Source of the DNA: CAZSSM01 sp964609385
GTDB taxonomy: Bacteria > Planctomycetota > Planctomycetia > Isosphaerales > Isosphaeraceae
Direction: 5' to 3'
Length of the DNA stretch: 64,000 nt
Assembly: GCA_964609385.1 (NCBI GenBank)
Contig: CAZSSM010000021.1
Coordinates: forward strand, 1-64,000
How positions within the stretch are numbered: the stretch's first letter is position 1; each line of letters begins with the position of its first letter. Below the pieces are notes generated by a model. The model made no database searches. It had not been told where the DNA came from and worked only from the letters and a program-made list of their open reading frames with translations. Position numbers and translations under genes: made by a program. Below are positions 17,451-25,724 of the stretch, piece after piece.

Positions 17451-18875
17451 TCAACGACTCGCCCCCGCGATCGTCACGTCGGTCAGGGTGAGCCAGCCGT
17501 CAAGATCGGCGTCTTGGGTGGCGTTGGCGAACCGGAGCAGGATTCCGTTGGCCAGCGGATTAACCGCGCGGAGGGCGATCGTGTAGCGGCCACCTTCGAG
17601 GTCGCTCAACGGGATCCGGTCGGTCCAGACACGGGACTGGTCGGGCAGTAGACCGGTCAGTTGGCCCTCGCCGACGATCGTGCGGACGACCGCGCCGTCG
17701 TTGTCGAGCAGGGCGTACTCGATCGACCAGTCGTAGTAGAAGGGTGCGATGCCCCGGTTCTCAACGTTGACGTCGAGGCGGATCGCCCCGTCCTCACTGT
17801 CCTCGATCTCGTACGTCAAGGATGGGACATGAAAGTCATAGCCCAGCCGGCGGACCATCGCGACGGCGCGTTGGTAGCGGGTCTCGGAGGGTTCTTCGCG
17901 AAACATTCCGGTGTCCATCAGCCATGTCGCGTGCGTTGTCTCGACACACTCGAGGAAATCTTGGGCCTGCGGGACACCCGGATCCTTGTCGAAGATGACG
18001 CCCCAGAGCTCGGGTCGGATCTCGCCGCCGATCGGGTGCGTCTTCCAACGGTCCAGCGCGCTTCGGCCGGCCTCGCGGAGCTTGGCCATGTAGAACCAGT
18101 TGTCGTCTCGCCGACCGGTCTCCAAGGTCGCCCAAGCGAACGAATCGTCGTGATAGCCGAACGGCTCGCGGAAGGTCGGAGCATAGGCATAGTCATCGGG
18201 ACCGGCCGGATAGCGGAGCAGGATCGGCGTCGTTGAGAACGCGTCGCGGTAGGCGTCGATCACCTCGCGTTGCGCGGCCTTGCTGGCGAACCATTCGCTG
18301 TGGGGATAGGTGTGCCACTCGCCCCAAGTCCCCAAGAGGCCGGCGGTGATGAAGCCGATCCGCGGGTCGCCGTCGTAGCGCTCGCCCATGGCGGCGATGA
18401 AGTTCTGAAGGGCGCGTCGGAGGTTCGGGTCCTCGTAGTCGGGCGTACGCACGACGAGCCTCCGGGTGAACGGACCTTCGGGATCCCTCCTCCAGACATT
18501 CACCTTCAGCCCCTCATCGAGCAGGAACTGTGGGATCCCCTGGTCCTGACCGGGATACTCCAGAAAGATCCGGAAGATCGTCTGATGGCCCCGCGAACTG
18601 ACCTCGTCGAGCAGACGCTCCAGCCGGGTCCAATCGTACGCGTCCGGGCCGACCATCAACGCGCCCATCGGGAGATAGTTGAACTCCAGGCTGTGGGGAA
18701 ATGGGTCCTCGCGCGGGCTGGCGTAGGGGACGAGGCCCTTGAGCGGGTTATCTGGTGGGCTCGGGGCCTCGTCCAGCGTGACCGTACGCGGCTCCGTCGC
18801 CGATGCGGGATGGGACAGGAATCCATGACATGTCGTGAATACAAGCAAGAGCGAGAGCAGGAAGATCCTGTTCAT
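17451..18875 (-). CDS. Secreted DUF4832-type protein
   Basis: Exported protein of 474 residues with a signal peptide (MNRIFLLSLLLVFTTCHGFL). The middle resembles the DUF4832/DUF4874 pair, a TIM-barrel fold like glycoside hydrolases: NPLKGLVPYASP, SLEFNYLPMG, FRIFLEYPGQ, GFITAGLLGTWGEWHTYPHSEWF. The C-terminal 110 residues form a beta-sandwich region (RLDVNVENRGIAPFYYDW). Enzymatic activity is not established for the family. It is separated by only 29 bases from the upstream FabF gene on the same strand, so cotranscription is possible, although the functions look unrelated. Confidence 0.83.
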   Translation of the reverse strand: MNRIFLLSLLLVFTTCHGFLSHPASATEPRTVTLDEAPSPPDNPLKGLVPYASPREDPFPHSLEFNYLPMGALMVGPDAYDWTRLERLLDEVSSRGHQTIFRIFLEYPGQDQGIPQFLLDEGLKVNVWRRDPEGPFTRRLVVRTPDYEDPNLRRALQNFIAAMGERYDGDPRIGFITAGLLGTWGEWHTYPHSEWFASKAAQREVIDAYRDAFSTTPILLRYPAGPDDYAYAPTFREPFGYHDDSFAWATLETGRRDDNWFYMAKLREAGRSALDRWKTHPIGGEIRPELWGVIFDKDPGVPQAQDFLECVETTHATWLMDTGMFREEPSETRYQRAVAMVRRLGYDFHVPSLTYEIEDSEDGAIRLDVNVENRGIAPFYYDWSIEYALLDNDGAVVRTIVGEGQLTGLLPDQSRVWTDRIPLSDLEGGRYTIALRAVNPLANGILLRFANATQDADLDGWLTLTDVTIAGASR

Positions 18876-18904
18876 GAAAAAACCTCACAAACTGGTGTGT
18901 TTGA

Positions 18905-20218
18905 TTACAACGATTGGTTTACTTCACTCATTTGCAGCGACGGGTTTCGATTCGGCTTGTTGACCTCGACGACGAGGGTCGAGTTCTTGGAGCCGAACCC
19001 CATGCAGTTGCAGAGGGCGACTCGGGCATTGGGGGCATGTCTCGCGTTGTTGGGGACGTAGTCGAGGTCGCAGAGCGGGTCGGGGTGTTCGAGGTTGATA
19101 GTGGGGGGGAGCGCATCGTTGCGGAGGGCCAACAGGGTGGCGACGAGTCCGGCCGCGCCGCAGGCCCCTTGAGGGTGTCCGATCAGGCTCTTGGTGCTGG
19201 ACATCGGGATTCGCGTGGCGTGCTCGCCCAGGGCCCGTTTCAAGGCGGCGGTCTCGACGCGATCGTTCAGCTCGGTCCCGGTCCCGTGGGTGTTGACGTA
19301 ATCGAGGTCGGCCGGCTCAAGCCCGGCCTCGCGGAGCGCGAGCTGGACGGCGCGGACGGGCTCGTCGAGGTCGTCCTTCATCGAGACGCGATGCCAGGCA
19401 TCGCACGTACTGGAGTAGCCGAGGATCTCGCCGAAGATGATCGCTCCACGCGCCCGAGCGTGCTCGCGTTCCTCCAAGGTGAGCATCCAGGCCCCCTCAC
19501 TGAGGACGAAGCCGTCGCGATCGCGGCTGAAGGGCCGGCAGGCGCGCTCGGGCTGGTCGTTCCAGTTCCGGCTGATGATACCCATCACGTCGAAGCCCAT
19601 CAAAATCGCCGGGGCGATCGGGGCGTCCGCGCCGCCGGTGAGCATCAACGGCGACTCCCCGTACTGGATCTGCCGATAGGCATAGCCGATCGCGTCGGTG
19701 CTGGATGTGCAGCCCGTCGAGACCACATGTGAGGGTCCACGCAAACCTAGCACGATCGAGACCTCCGAGGCGATGTTGCCGTGGGTCCCGGCCGGAACGG
19801 CCAAGGCGGTGGCCCGCTCCAACTCCCCCGAGTAGTAGTGGCCGTAGAGTTCCTCGACGAAGGCGATGCCACCGCCTCCGGTCCCGAGGATGAAACCCAG
19901 GGCGCGTCGGGTCTCCAGGTCGAACGCGTCGGGTTTGAGGCCGGCCGACTCTAGGGCCTCACGCGCTGCGAGGATGGCCAAAGGGACCGTTCGGCTGACC
20001 ACGCGGAGCTGGCGACGGTCCAGGGCGTCGGTCAGCTCAACGTCCCGGACGATCCCGGCGACCCGGCTGGCCAGGTGGCTGGTGTCGAATAGGTCGATGG
20101 CCGAGACGCCGCTGACCCCATCGCGATTGGCTCGGTCGAACGCCTCGGCGCCGAGCCCATTGGGACTGATCGCGCCGAGACCGGTAATGACCACGCGCCG
20201 ACGCCGACCGTTCTCCAT
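18905..20218 (-). CDS. Beta-ketoacyl-ACP synthase II-type enzyme
   Basis: Condensing enzyme that extends acyl chains on acyl carrier protein, 437 residues, FabF-like. The catalytic triad is visible: Cys170 in STGCTSSTDA, a histidine in NTHGTGTELND, and a histidine in SLIGHPQGACGAAG, where the canonical xGHxxGAxG pattern is kept. The N-terminus RRVVITGLGAISPNG is typical. No ACP, ketoreductase or malonyltransferase gene is nearby, so it is either a second housekeeping FabF or serves a special lipid or polyketide made elsewhere. It is divergent from the phosphodiester glycosidase gene. Confidence 0.92.
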   Translation of the reverse strand: MENGRRRRVVITGLGAISPNGLGAEAFDRANRDGVSGVSAIDLFDTSHLASRVAGIVRDVELTDALDRRQLRVVSRTVPLAILAAREALESAGLKPDAFDLETRRALGFILGTGGGGIAFVEELYGHYYSGELERATALAVPAGTHGNIASEVSIVLGLRGPSHVVSTGCTSSTDAIGYAYRQIQYGESPLMLTGGADAPIAPAILMGFDVMGIISRNWNDQPERACRPFSRDRDGFVLSEGAWMLTLEEREHARARGAIIFGEILGYSSTCDAWHRVSMKDDLDEPVRAVQLALREAGLEPADLDYVNTHGTGTELNDRVETAALKRALGEHATRIPMSSTKSLIGHPQGACGAAGLVATLLALRNDALPPTINLEHPDPLCDLDYVPNNARHAPNARVALCNCMGFGSKNSTLVVEVNKPNRNPSLQMSEVNQSL

Positions 20219-20354
20219 GGGGGCTCCAACCGGGTTTGAGGATCGCCTCTCGTCTCGTCTTGGTGTCGAGCCGTATTATGAGCCCGACGCGCCCCCAACG
20301 GCTACCCGCGCCGCAGTCCGACCGAACCAACTCCCAACCGTTCGGGAATCACCG

Positions 20355-21272
20355 ATGCATATGCGACCTCCACGACTCGTTCGCAATCGCTCCGTTTGGT
20401 TGTACCTGACCGTCTCGATCGGCGTCCTCGTGGGACCGACCCGACTGGCTCTGGGTGCCGAGTTCGGCGAGCCCGAGCGGGTCGAGGTCACGAGGCCGTA
20501 TCCGGGCATCACGATCCGGCACGAGGTCTACCGTGAGCCGCGACCGTTGCAGCTCTGGAGTGTCGCGATCGACCTGGCCACGCGTCCCGAGTTCGTCGTC
20601 ACCGGGCGAGGCGCGATCGATGGGTTCGAGACCGACTGCCAGTCGACGCTCCAGTTCGCCGAGTCGACCGGAGTCGACCTGGCCATCAACGCCAGCGCTT
20701 TCGCCCCGTTCCGCCCCGAGCAGGGGCGAGGCATGGACGTGGTCGGTCTCGCGGCCAGCGACGGCGATGTCTATTCGCCGCCCGACCCCCGCTTCGGCGC
20801 CTTGTTGATCGACCAGGACGGCCGACCGAGGATCGTCCCCGCCCCGCTTCCCGACGACCTGGACGGGCTACGGCCGATCTGGGACGCGGTCAACGGGTTC
20901 CACGTCCTGATCCTGAGCGGCGACGCGTCCTACACCGAATGCGCGATCACCCGGACCTCCGAAGGGTTCGCCGGGATCAACCCCCGGACCGCTGTCGGGT
21001 TGAGCGAGGATCGGTCCTCGATGACCTGGATCGTCGCCGACGGCCGCCAGCCCGAATCGAGCCTCGGCCTAACCCTGAGAGAGCTGGCCGACTTCGGACG
21101 CCGATCCGGCTGTCACGACCTGCTGAACCTCGATGGCGGCGGCTCGACGACTCTGGTGCTCCGCGATCCCGAAACTGGTCGGCATCGCGTCCTCAACACC
21201 CCGGTCGGCCGAGGCGCCCCGGGGACCCTCCGCCAGGTCGGCAACAACCTCGGGGTCCAGATCGCCAAGTGA
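20355..21272 (+). CDS. Secreted phosphodiester glycosidase-family protein
   Basis: Exported protein of 305 residues with a signal peptide (WLYLTVSIGVLVGPTRLALG). The catalytic-type domain matches the NAGPA/phosphodiester glycosidase family: INASAFAPFRP, the GINPRTAVGLS segment, and the hallmark LLNLDGGGSTTLVLRD. In characterised relatives it removes N-acetylglucosamine from a phosphodiester; the bacterial substrate here is unknown and may be a cell-surface glycan. The ATG at 20355 was chosen at the edge of the leader; 20361 is also possible. It is transcribed alone and divergent from FabF. Confidence 0.87.
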   Translation: MHMRPPRLVRNRSVWLYLTVSIGVLVGPTRLALGAEFGEPERVEVTRPYPGITIRHEVYREPRPLQLWSVAIDLATRPEFVVTGRGAIDGFETDCQSTLQFAESTGVDLAINASAFAPFRPEQGRGMDVVGLAASDGDVYSPPDPRFGALLIDQDGRPRIVPAPLPDDLDGLRPIWDAVNGFHVLILSGDASYTECAITRTSEGFAGINPRTAVGLSEDRSSMTWIVADGRQPESSLGLTLRELADFGRRSGCHDLLNLDGGGSTTLVLRDPETGRHRVLNTPVGRGAPGTLRQVGNNLGVQIAK

Positions 21273-21297
21273 TCTTCATACCTTAGCTCAATATCAG

Positions 21298-21327
21298 ACC
21301 CCAACCGATACTCGACCGACTTGGGGT
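21298..21327. terminator. Hairpin between convergent genes
   Basis: ACCCCAA and TTGGGGT pair across 16 bases, followed on the plus strand by TTCTTC. It lies between the stops of the phosphodiester glycosidase (21272) and the DUF1559 gene (21345) and could serve both. Confidence 0.5.
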
Positions 21328-21344
21328 TCTTCAGGATTTCGCGA

Positions 21345-22379
21345 TCAGTTGGCTTGGACGATCGTCTTGACCTCGCCGCCTTCCCGTGTGCCGGTCGCCC
21401 GCCAGATGTTTAGATCGACGCTGTCGATGACGAACCGGGCGCTTCCGTCCAACAGAAGCAGATTGACCCCATTGCCGTGGTAGCTCCGGGCTGAGACGGC
21501 GCCACCGACGACGTCTCCGAGATCCGATGGCGGACCGTGAATGCTGCAATCCATCACCGACCAATTCGGGGGCGCTACATGGTTATAGGTCGTATCGGCG
21601 TACTCGCCGGTAAGCCAGGACTCGCCAGCATTGGTCCAGACGCGGATCGAGCTGCCCGGCGAGGCGTCGCAGGCTCCGATCATCTCATCGGCCTCGATCG
21701 TCCTCCTTACGAAATTGTTCAAGCCCGAATGCCAGATATCCGTGAAGCGGTCCCAGGACCCTTCGTCCCTGCTCCCACGCACACGCTCGGAGAAGGCGGC
21801 GGTCTGGCTCAGGCCGTCGCGGATGTTGTGCGCGGCGAGCCGCTTGAAGCCGCTGAACGTCCCAGCCCCCTGGCGGTCACGACCCTCGAACTCATAGACG
21901 AGGGCACCGAAGCTAGCCCGGTAATTGTTGCCCGTACGCGGCCCGCCCGGGTCGGCCGGGCACAGGAACCCCTCGATCGCCATGCTGCGCGATGTGGCGT
22001 TGGTCGGATGGGTGGAAATCGGGGCCGTGGCCGAACCGAGCGAGACGTTGATGCTGTCGTAGATCGGGCTCAGCTCTATGTAAGGGAGGAGCTGATAGTG
22101 AACCGAGAGCGGGTCGACCGCCACTTCGGACCCGATACCCTCATCGAAACCACCGGATCGAACACCGGCCGGGAACGCTCCCTGGCTCTGATGGTGTGAA
22201 GACAACGCAATCCCGATCTGCTTGAGGTGATTGCTGCACTCCAGCCGGCGCGCCGCCTGTCGCGACGACATGACCGCCGGGAACAGCAGGGCGAGCAGCA
22301 CCCCGAGGACGAAGATCACGACCAGCAGTTCAATCAGAGTGAACCCGCGGGAGGCTATTCGTCTGCTATCGAGCTTCAT
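21345..22379 (-). CDS. DUF1559 prepilin-like protein
   Basis: Type II secretion/type IV pilin-like protein of 344 residues. The start at 22379 gives a short basic leader then the prepilin motif SRGFTLIELLVVIFVLGVL, cleaved after glycine by prepilin peptidase. The rest matches DUF1559, the large planctomycete pseudopilin family: SSRQAARRLECSNHLKQIG, FLCPADPG, NYRASFGA, and the closing LLLDGSARFV. The start codon lies inside the end of the upstream DUF1573 frame (14-base overlap), so it is translationally coupled to the C39/DUF1573 gene. It is the last gene of a three-gene leftward operon. Confidence 0.92.
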   Translation of the reverse strand: MKLDSRRIASRGFTLIELLVVIFVLGVLLALLFPAVMSSRQAARRLECSNHLKQIGIALSSHHQSQGAFPAGVRSGGFDEGIGSEVAVDPLSVHYQLLPYIELSPIYDSINVSLGSATAPISTHPTNATSRSMAIEGFLCPADPGGPRTGNNYRASFGALVYEFEGRDRQGAGTFSGFKRLAAHNIRDGLSQTAAFSERVRGSRDEGSWDRFTDIWHSGLNNFVRRTIEADEMIGACDASPGSSIRVWTNAGESWLTGEYADTTYNHVAPPNWSVMDCSIHGPPSDLGDVVGGAVSARSYHGNGVNLLLLDGSARFVIDSVDLNIWRATGTREGGEVKTIVQAN

Positions 22380-23277
22380 TCTGAGTCTCTCCCGTGACGA
22401 TGCCGGAGACTGGGATTCGCAGCGACGCACATTCGGGGTGATCGGTTTCGACCGTGACGAAGGTCCGCCATGGTCCCTCTTCGGTCGGCGTGGTCACCGC
22501 GAAGTCGAGGGAGTGCATGAGGTCGCTTAGGTCCGGGAAATCGAGGTCGTCGTCCAGGCGGTCACCGAGGATGGCCTGTACCTGGAACTGATCTCCCGTT
22601 GTGGAGTAGAGGTTGATCTGGTTCTCGATGCGTTGGCCCGGCTCCGTCGTGCCGACGAAGACTCGGCTCGGTGACACGTTGATCGGCGGGGTGACCGACC
22701 ATGAAACCGGCAGGGTGAGGCTCGCCCTCAGTTCGCCTCCACAGGTCAGATCCAACTCCACAGCGTCACGGAAGTGACCTTCCTGATCCTGTGCGAGCAC
22801 AGAGACGGTCAGATCGGCTAGGTGAATGCGTTGCGAGTCACCGCGATGACCTTCCAATTCAGATCCCACGTGGTCCTTCTCGTCGAGTCGACACGAGATG
22901 GCACGGGAACGTGTCTGAGCCCGGAGTTCGCGGGACCGACACACTCCGAGGTCCTCGATGTAGATCGGCAAGATCCGTTCGGTTGCCTCGTTGGGGGACA
23001 GGCGGGCAAAATCGACCCGATCGTCTTCGGCATGGAGCGGGTTCATGACCCGCCATTCGGCCGTGATCACGCTCTTGGGTTCCACCGGGTCGTTGCTCTC
23101 GACGACGATTCGCACGCTGTTGGCATCGTGACGGTCTCCGATCCGCACCGAGGCAGAGATGGTTGCGGACTGGCCGGGCCCGAGGCTTCGGCGATCGATC
23201 CGGACGTCGGTGCACGCACAGCTCACCTTGAGCTTGGAGATCTCGATTGTGCCGGGGCCCAAGTTGCGGGCCGACAC
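22366..23277 (-). CDS. DUF1573 half of a C39-DUF1573 protein (split by TAG)
   Basis: Extracytoplasmic immunoglobulin-like region of the DUF1573 type (NLGPGTIEISKLKVSCACTD, then VESNDPVEPKSVITAEW). A second, weaker copy follows (VSPSRVFVGTTEPGQ to the end). The opening strand of the first DUF1573 domain, LTFEKTSIDLGTIV, lies at the end of the preceding frame, and only the TAG at 23305-23307 separates the two frames, which share the same phase. Read through, the product is one 556-residue protein. The GTG at 23277 used here is inside the domain and has no convincing ribosome site, so this half is probably not made alone. Confidence 0.7.
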   Translation of the reverse strand: MSARNLGPGTIEISKLKVSCACTDVRIDRRSLGPGQSATISASVRIGDRHDANSVRIVVESNDPVEPKSVITAEWRVMNPLHAEDDRVDFARLSPNEATERILPIYIEDLGVCRSRELRAQTRSRAISCRLDEKDHVGSELEGHRGDSQRIHLADLTVSVLAQDQEGHFRDAVELDLTCGGELRASLTLPVSWSVTPPINVSPSRVFVGTTEPGQRIENQINLYSTTGDQFQVQAILGDRLDDDLDFPDLSDLMHSLDFAVTTPTEEGPWRTFVTVETDHPECASLRIPVSGIVTGETQNEAR

Positions 23278-23304
23278 ACGGAAGGTCCGCTCGTTATCGC
23301 CGAT

Positions 23305-24039
23305 CTATCTGACGATCGTCCCCAGGTCGATCGAGGTTTTCTCGAACGTCAGCCAAGGGTTGAACGCCGCAACCGCAACGGTCTCATTCGGTTCGATCGC
23401 CGATTCGCCACAGCCCACCGTCAGCCCGATCCCGATCAACACAGCCGCCGCGATGGAGCGGGCCTTCCAGAACCGAACGGCCAGCAGTATGGCGACACTG
23501 GCGAGGAACGTTCCCAACACCGCCAGCCCAGTCCGCCACAGGATGATCTCCACCGATCGGCTCCAAGCGACCGACTCCTCGGCCCGCAACGGGACGACGC
23601 TCAGCAGGAGCACCCTACCGTTCCAGACTTTCTCGAAGGTGCTGAGACTCGACTGGTATTCACTCGGCGGGTCGATGACAGAGACGCCATCGGCGTTGAC
23701 CTCATACAACAGGACGAAGTGGTTCTCGTTAACCATCGTCACACAGGCGAAATCCTCGTCTCGATCACGATAAATCAAGTTTTCGAGGGTCGTCTCGGCG
23801 GCCAGGGTCTGAGCCCCGGCCTCCTCGGCGGCGAGCTGGAGCTGCTGCACCGAGTATCCTTGCGGTCCGGGAGGCCCGATCCTCTGCTCGAACGATTCGA
23901 ACGTGCCTGGTTCCAGATCCATAGAATTGAGAGCCACGTAAAGGCAGTAGCGCCCGCATCGGACGTCGGAGTCGCTTCCTTTGTCAGCGCTGGGGGCCTG
24001 TACGACGAAGAGAGCCATCATCAGTGGAATCCCGATCAC
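23305..24039 (-). CDS. C39-family peptidase-like protein with membrane anchor (N-terminal half)
   Basis: Begins with a hydrophobic leader (MIGIPLMMALFVVQA) and a C39 bacteriocin-peptidase-type domain: Cys28 in DVRCGRYCLYVAL, the GYSVQQLQLAAEEAG helix, the histidine in NENHFVLLY and the aspartate in VIDPPSEY. Two hydrophobic segments (TGLAVLGTFLASVAILLAV and AAAVLIGIGLTVGCGE) follow, then the first strand of a DUF1573 domain before TAG. The stop truncates an otherwise continuous C39-membrane-DUF1573 protein. The start overlaps the upstream gene's stop by four bases (ATGA). C39 domains cleave double-glycine leaders; here the target could be a peptide or pseudopilin, which is inference. Confidence 0.75.
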   Translation of the reverse strand: MIGIPLMMALFVVQAPSADKGSDSDVRCGRYCLYVALNSMDLEPGTFESFEQRIGPPGPQGYSVQQLQLAAEEAGAQTLAAETTLENLIYRDRDEDFACVTMVNENHFVLLYEVNADGVSVIDPPSEYQSSLSTFEKVWNGRVLLLSVVPLRAEESVAWSRSVEIILWRTGLAVLGTFLASVAILLAVRFWKARSIAAAVLIGIGLTVGCGESAIEPNETVAVAAFNPWLTFEKTSIDLGTIVR

Positions 24040-25040
24040 GGCTGATCCTCCTTCTTGCCGCCGCCCAGGAACCCTCGCTTACGGAGTTTCTCCGAAAGCG
24101 AGTCGAGTTGGTCTGTCGTCGAGCGCTGAAAACTTGGATCGACATAATATGATTCATTTGTGATATGGTTGCTAACGAGCGTGTCGGGAGGTACCATCTT
24201 GGCGAGCGTGGCCAGACGGAACCGGCTGTCCGGTACAGGAGTCTCAACATCGACCTCGTCGATCTCGAGCTTGTATACCTCGACCACCTCGTCAGAACCA
24301 CCTTTGCCATACCACGTCGCCTCACATCCTCTCAGCACGACGGCACCCCCATCTTGGCGCTCCCACTGATACCGGATCGTCTTCGACTGGCTCCTGCTTC
24401 CTGGCCCGGCTGTCCCTCGGAAGAACGTTGGGCTGCCCGCCAAGTCCAACGAGAAGTCGACCTCCATCAAACCCCCGTCCGAGTATTCTCGAACGAGCCG
24501 GTACGTTTGGGCGTCGATCCGGTCAAACCGAGACGTGTCTCCCGGGCTGACAACCGGAGAATTGGGTCCGATGATCTCCGTCCAGGGACGTCCGGAAGAG
24601 TGGTAGGGCTGACAGCAGCGCGACCAATTCGTCTCTGGGAAAACGTCGAAGAGGAAATAAGCCGTGGAGTAGGAATTGCGGTGTTCGGGCTTGTCGACAA
24701 ATATTTTTTTATGAATATAACTGTATGCGTAAAATATGTCTTCGTAAATGAAACGATAATGCACAGGCGACTCTTCAAGAAGTTGTTCATGGTTTCTAGA
24801 AATGCTATTTTCAGGATCGCTGTATTTGTATGCCCAAAATGCGTTATCTGACTTCCAGAAAAAAGTACTTTCAAAATGTATTGGTTCTTTGTCGCCAATA
24901 GTGTACGTGATGTTATATCGGAACTTTCCCTGATTCAGGTGGGCAGCATTAGAAATCTGAGCGTCTTTGATCAAATCTGCAATGGAAACATACTCGTCTT
25001 GATCGACAGCAATAGAAACAATTAGCAAGAGATAGATCAT
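24036..25040 (-). CDS. Secreted protein of unknown function, first gene of C39/DUF1559 operon
   Basis: Protein of 334 residues that I do not recognise. The start at 25040 gives a short hydrophobic leader (MIYLLLIVSIAVDQ). The N-terminal half is aromatic-rich and encoded by AT-rich DNA (AFWAYKYSDP, FIYEDIFYAYSYIHKK). The C-terminal half is encoded by GC-rich DNA typical of the region (GGAVVLRGCEATWYGKGG, PPDTLVSNHITNESYYVDPS) and ends in a charged tail GGGKKEDQP. The beta-strand pattern could fit a LolA-like lipoprotein-carrier fold, but this is a guess. Its stop overlaps the start of the C39 gene by four bases, so the two are translationally coupled. Confidence 0.75.
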   Translation of the reverse strand: MIYLLLIVSIAVDQDEYVSIADLIKDAQISNAAHLNQGKFRYNITYTIGDKEPIHFESTFFWKSDNAFWAYKYSDPENSISRNHEQLLEESPVHYRFIYEDIFYAYSYIHKKIFVDKPEHRNSYSTAYFLFDVFPETNWSRCCQPYHSSGRPWTEIIGPNSPVVSPGDTSRFDRIDAQTYRLVREYSDGGLMEVDFSLDLAGSPTFFRGTAGPGSRSQSKTIRYQWERQDGGAVVLRGCEATWYGKGGSDEVVEVYKLEIDEVDVETPVPDSRFRLATLAKMVPPDTLVSNHITNESYYVDPSFQRSTTDQLDSLSEKLRKRGFLGGGKKEDQP

Positions 25041-25640
25041 TGAAATTCTGCTCCTAAACGGGTTATGCTCATCTGAGCGTAAATTTTGGAGTAAACTAAA
25101 GTGCTTGTGCACTTTCCTTATAGTCTCGCTTGGGTGATGGGGCACCGTCACCCCACTTTTCCTCCGAACGAGGCCGAAGGTACGGGGAAACTTTTCAGTA
25201 AGCGATCGAGTTCAGAGTGTGAGGCCGCGAACACGCCTCTCCAAGTTCCTTCAGATTTATGGGCAATGAGGAAAACCTTCTAACAAAGCACATGAGCAAC
25301 GCTTCATTCACTGGTTTGGCTTCAGTAGACCAAGGTGCTGATAGGTTTTCAATGGGTTGCCGGGGGGTGGAGTGAAGTGTTTTCTTCGCTCCAACGCGCA
25401 AATAACGAGAGGGTTAGGACTTAGCCACAATGTTAAGATTCGCGGTATTTCTTGCCGGTGTTTTCCAAAAAAGCCCCAAATGAAGCCAAGAATGGCCAAA
25501 CGCTAAGGCGGCACGGGCCCTGCAGGTGGTTGGTAATAACAATTGCTTCAATCGATCCTAAATGGCGACGATCATCCATAATCAGAAATGATCGTTTTTT
25601 TAAAGCCAGTCAACCACCGATCCATCCATGCCACCAAAGA
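25041..25640. other. AT-rich spacer, no supported gene
   Basis: This stretch lies upstream of the three-gene operon. It is AT-richer than the surrounding genes and offers only short open frames without motifs. It should contain the operon promoter. No transposase remnant is recognised. Confidence 0.5.
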
Positions 25641-25674
25641 AAGCGGCATGGTCTTCTGAAGAACCATGCCGCTT
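25641..25674 (-). terminator. Strong terminator of the CAP-domain gene
   Basis: AAGCGGCATGGT and ACCATGCCGCTT form a perfect 12-base stem with a 10-base loop. Read leftward, the stem is followed by TTTCTTTGG. It lies 51 bases past the stop of the leftward CAP gene. Confidence 0.8.
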
Positions 25675-25724
25675 AAACTTAAAGTCGATTGATTAATCAA
25701 GGGATAAGATTATCCGTCACGACG

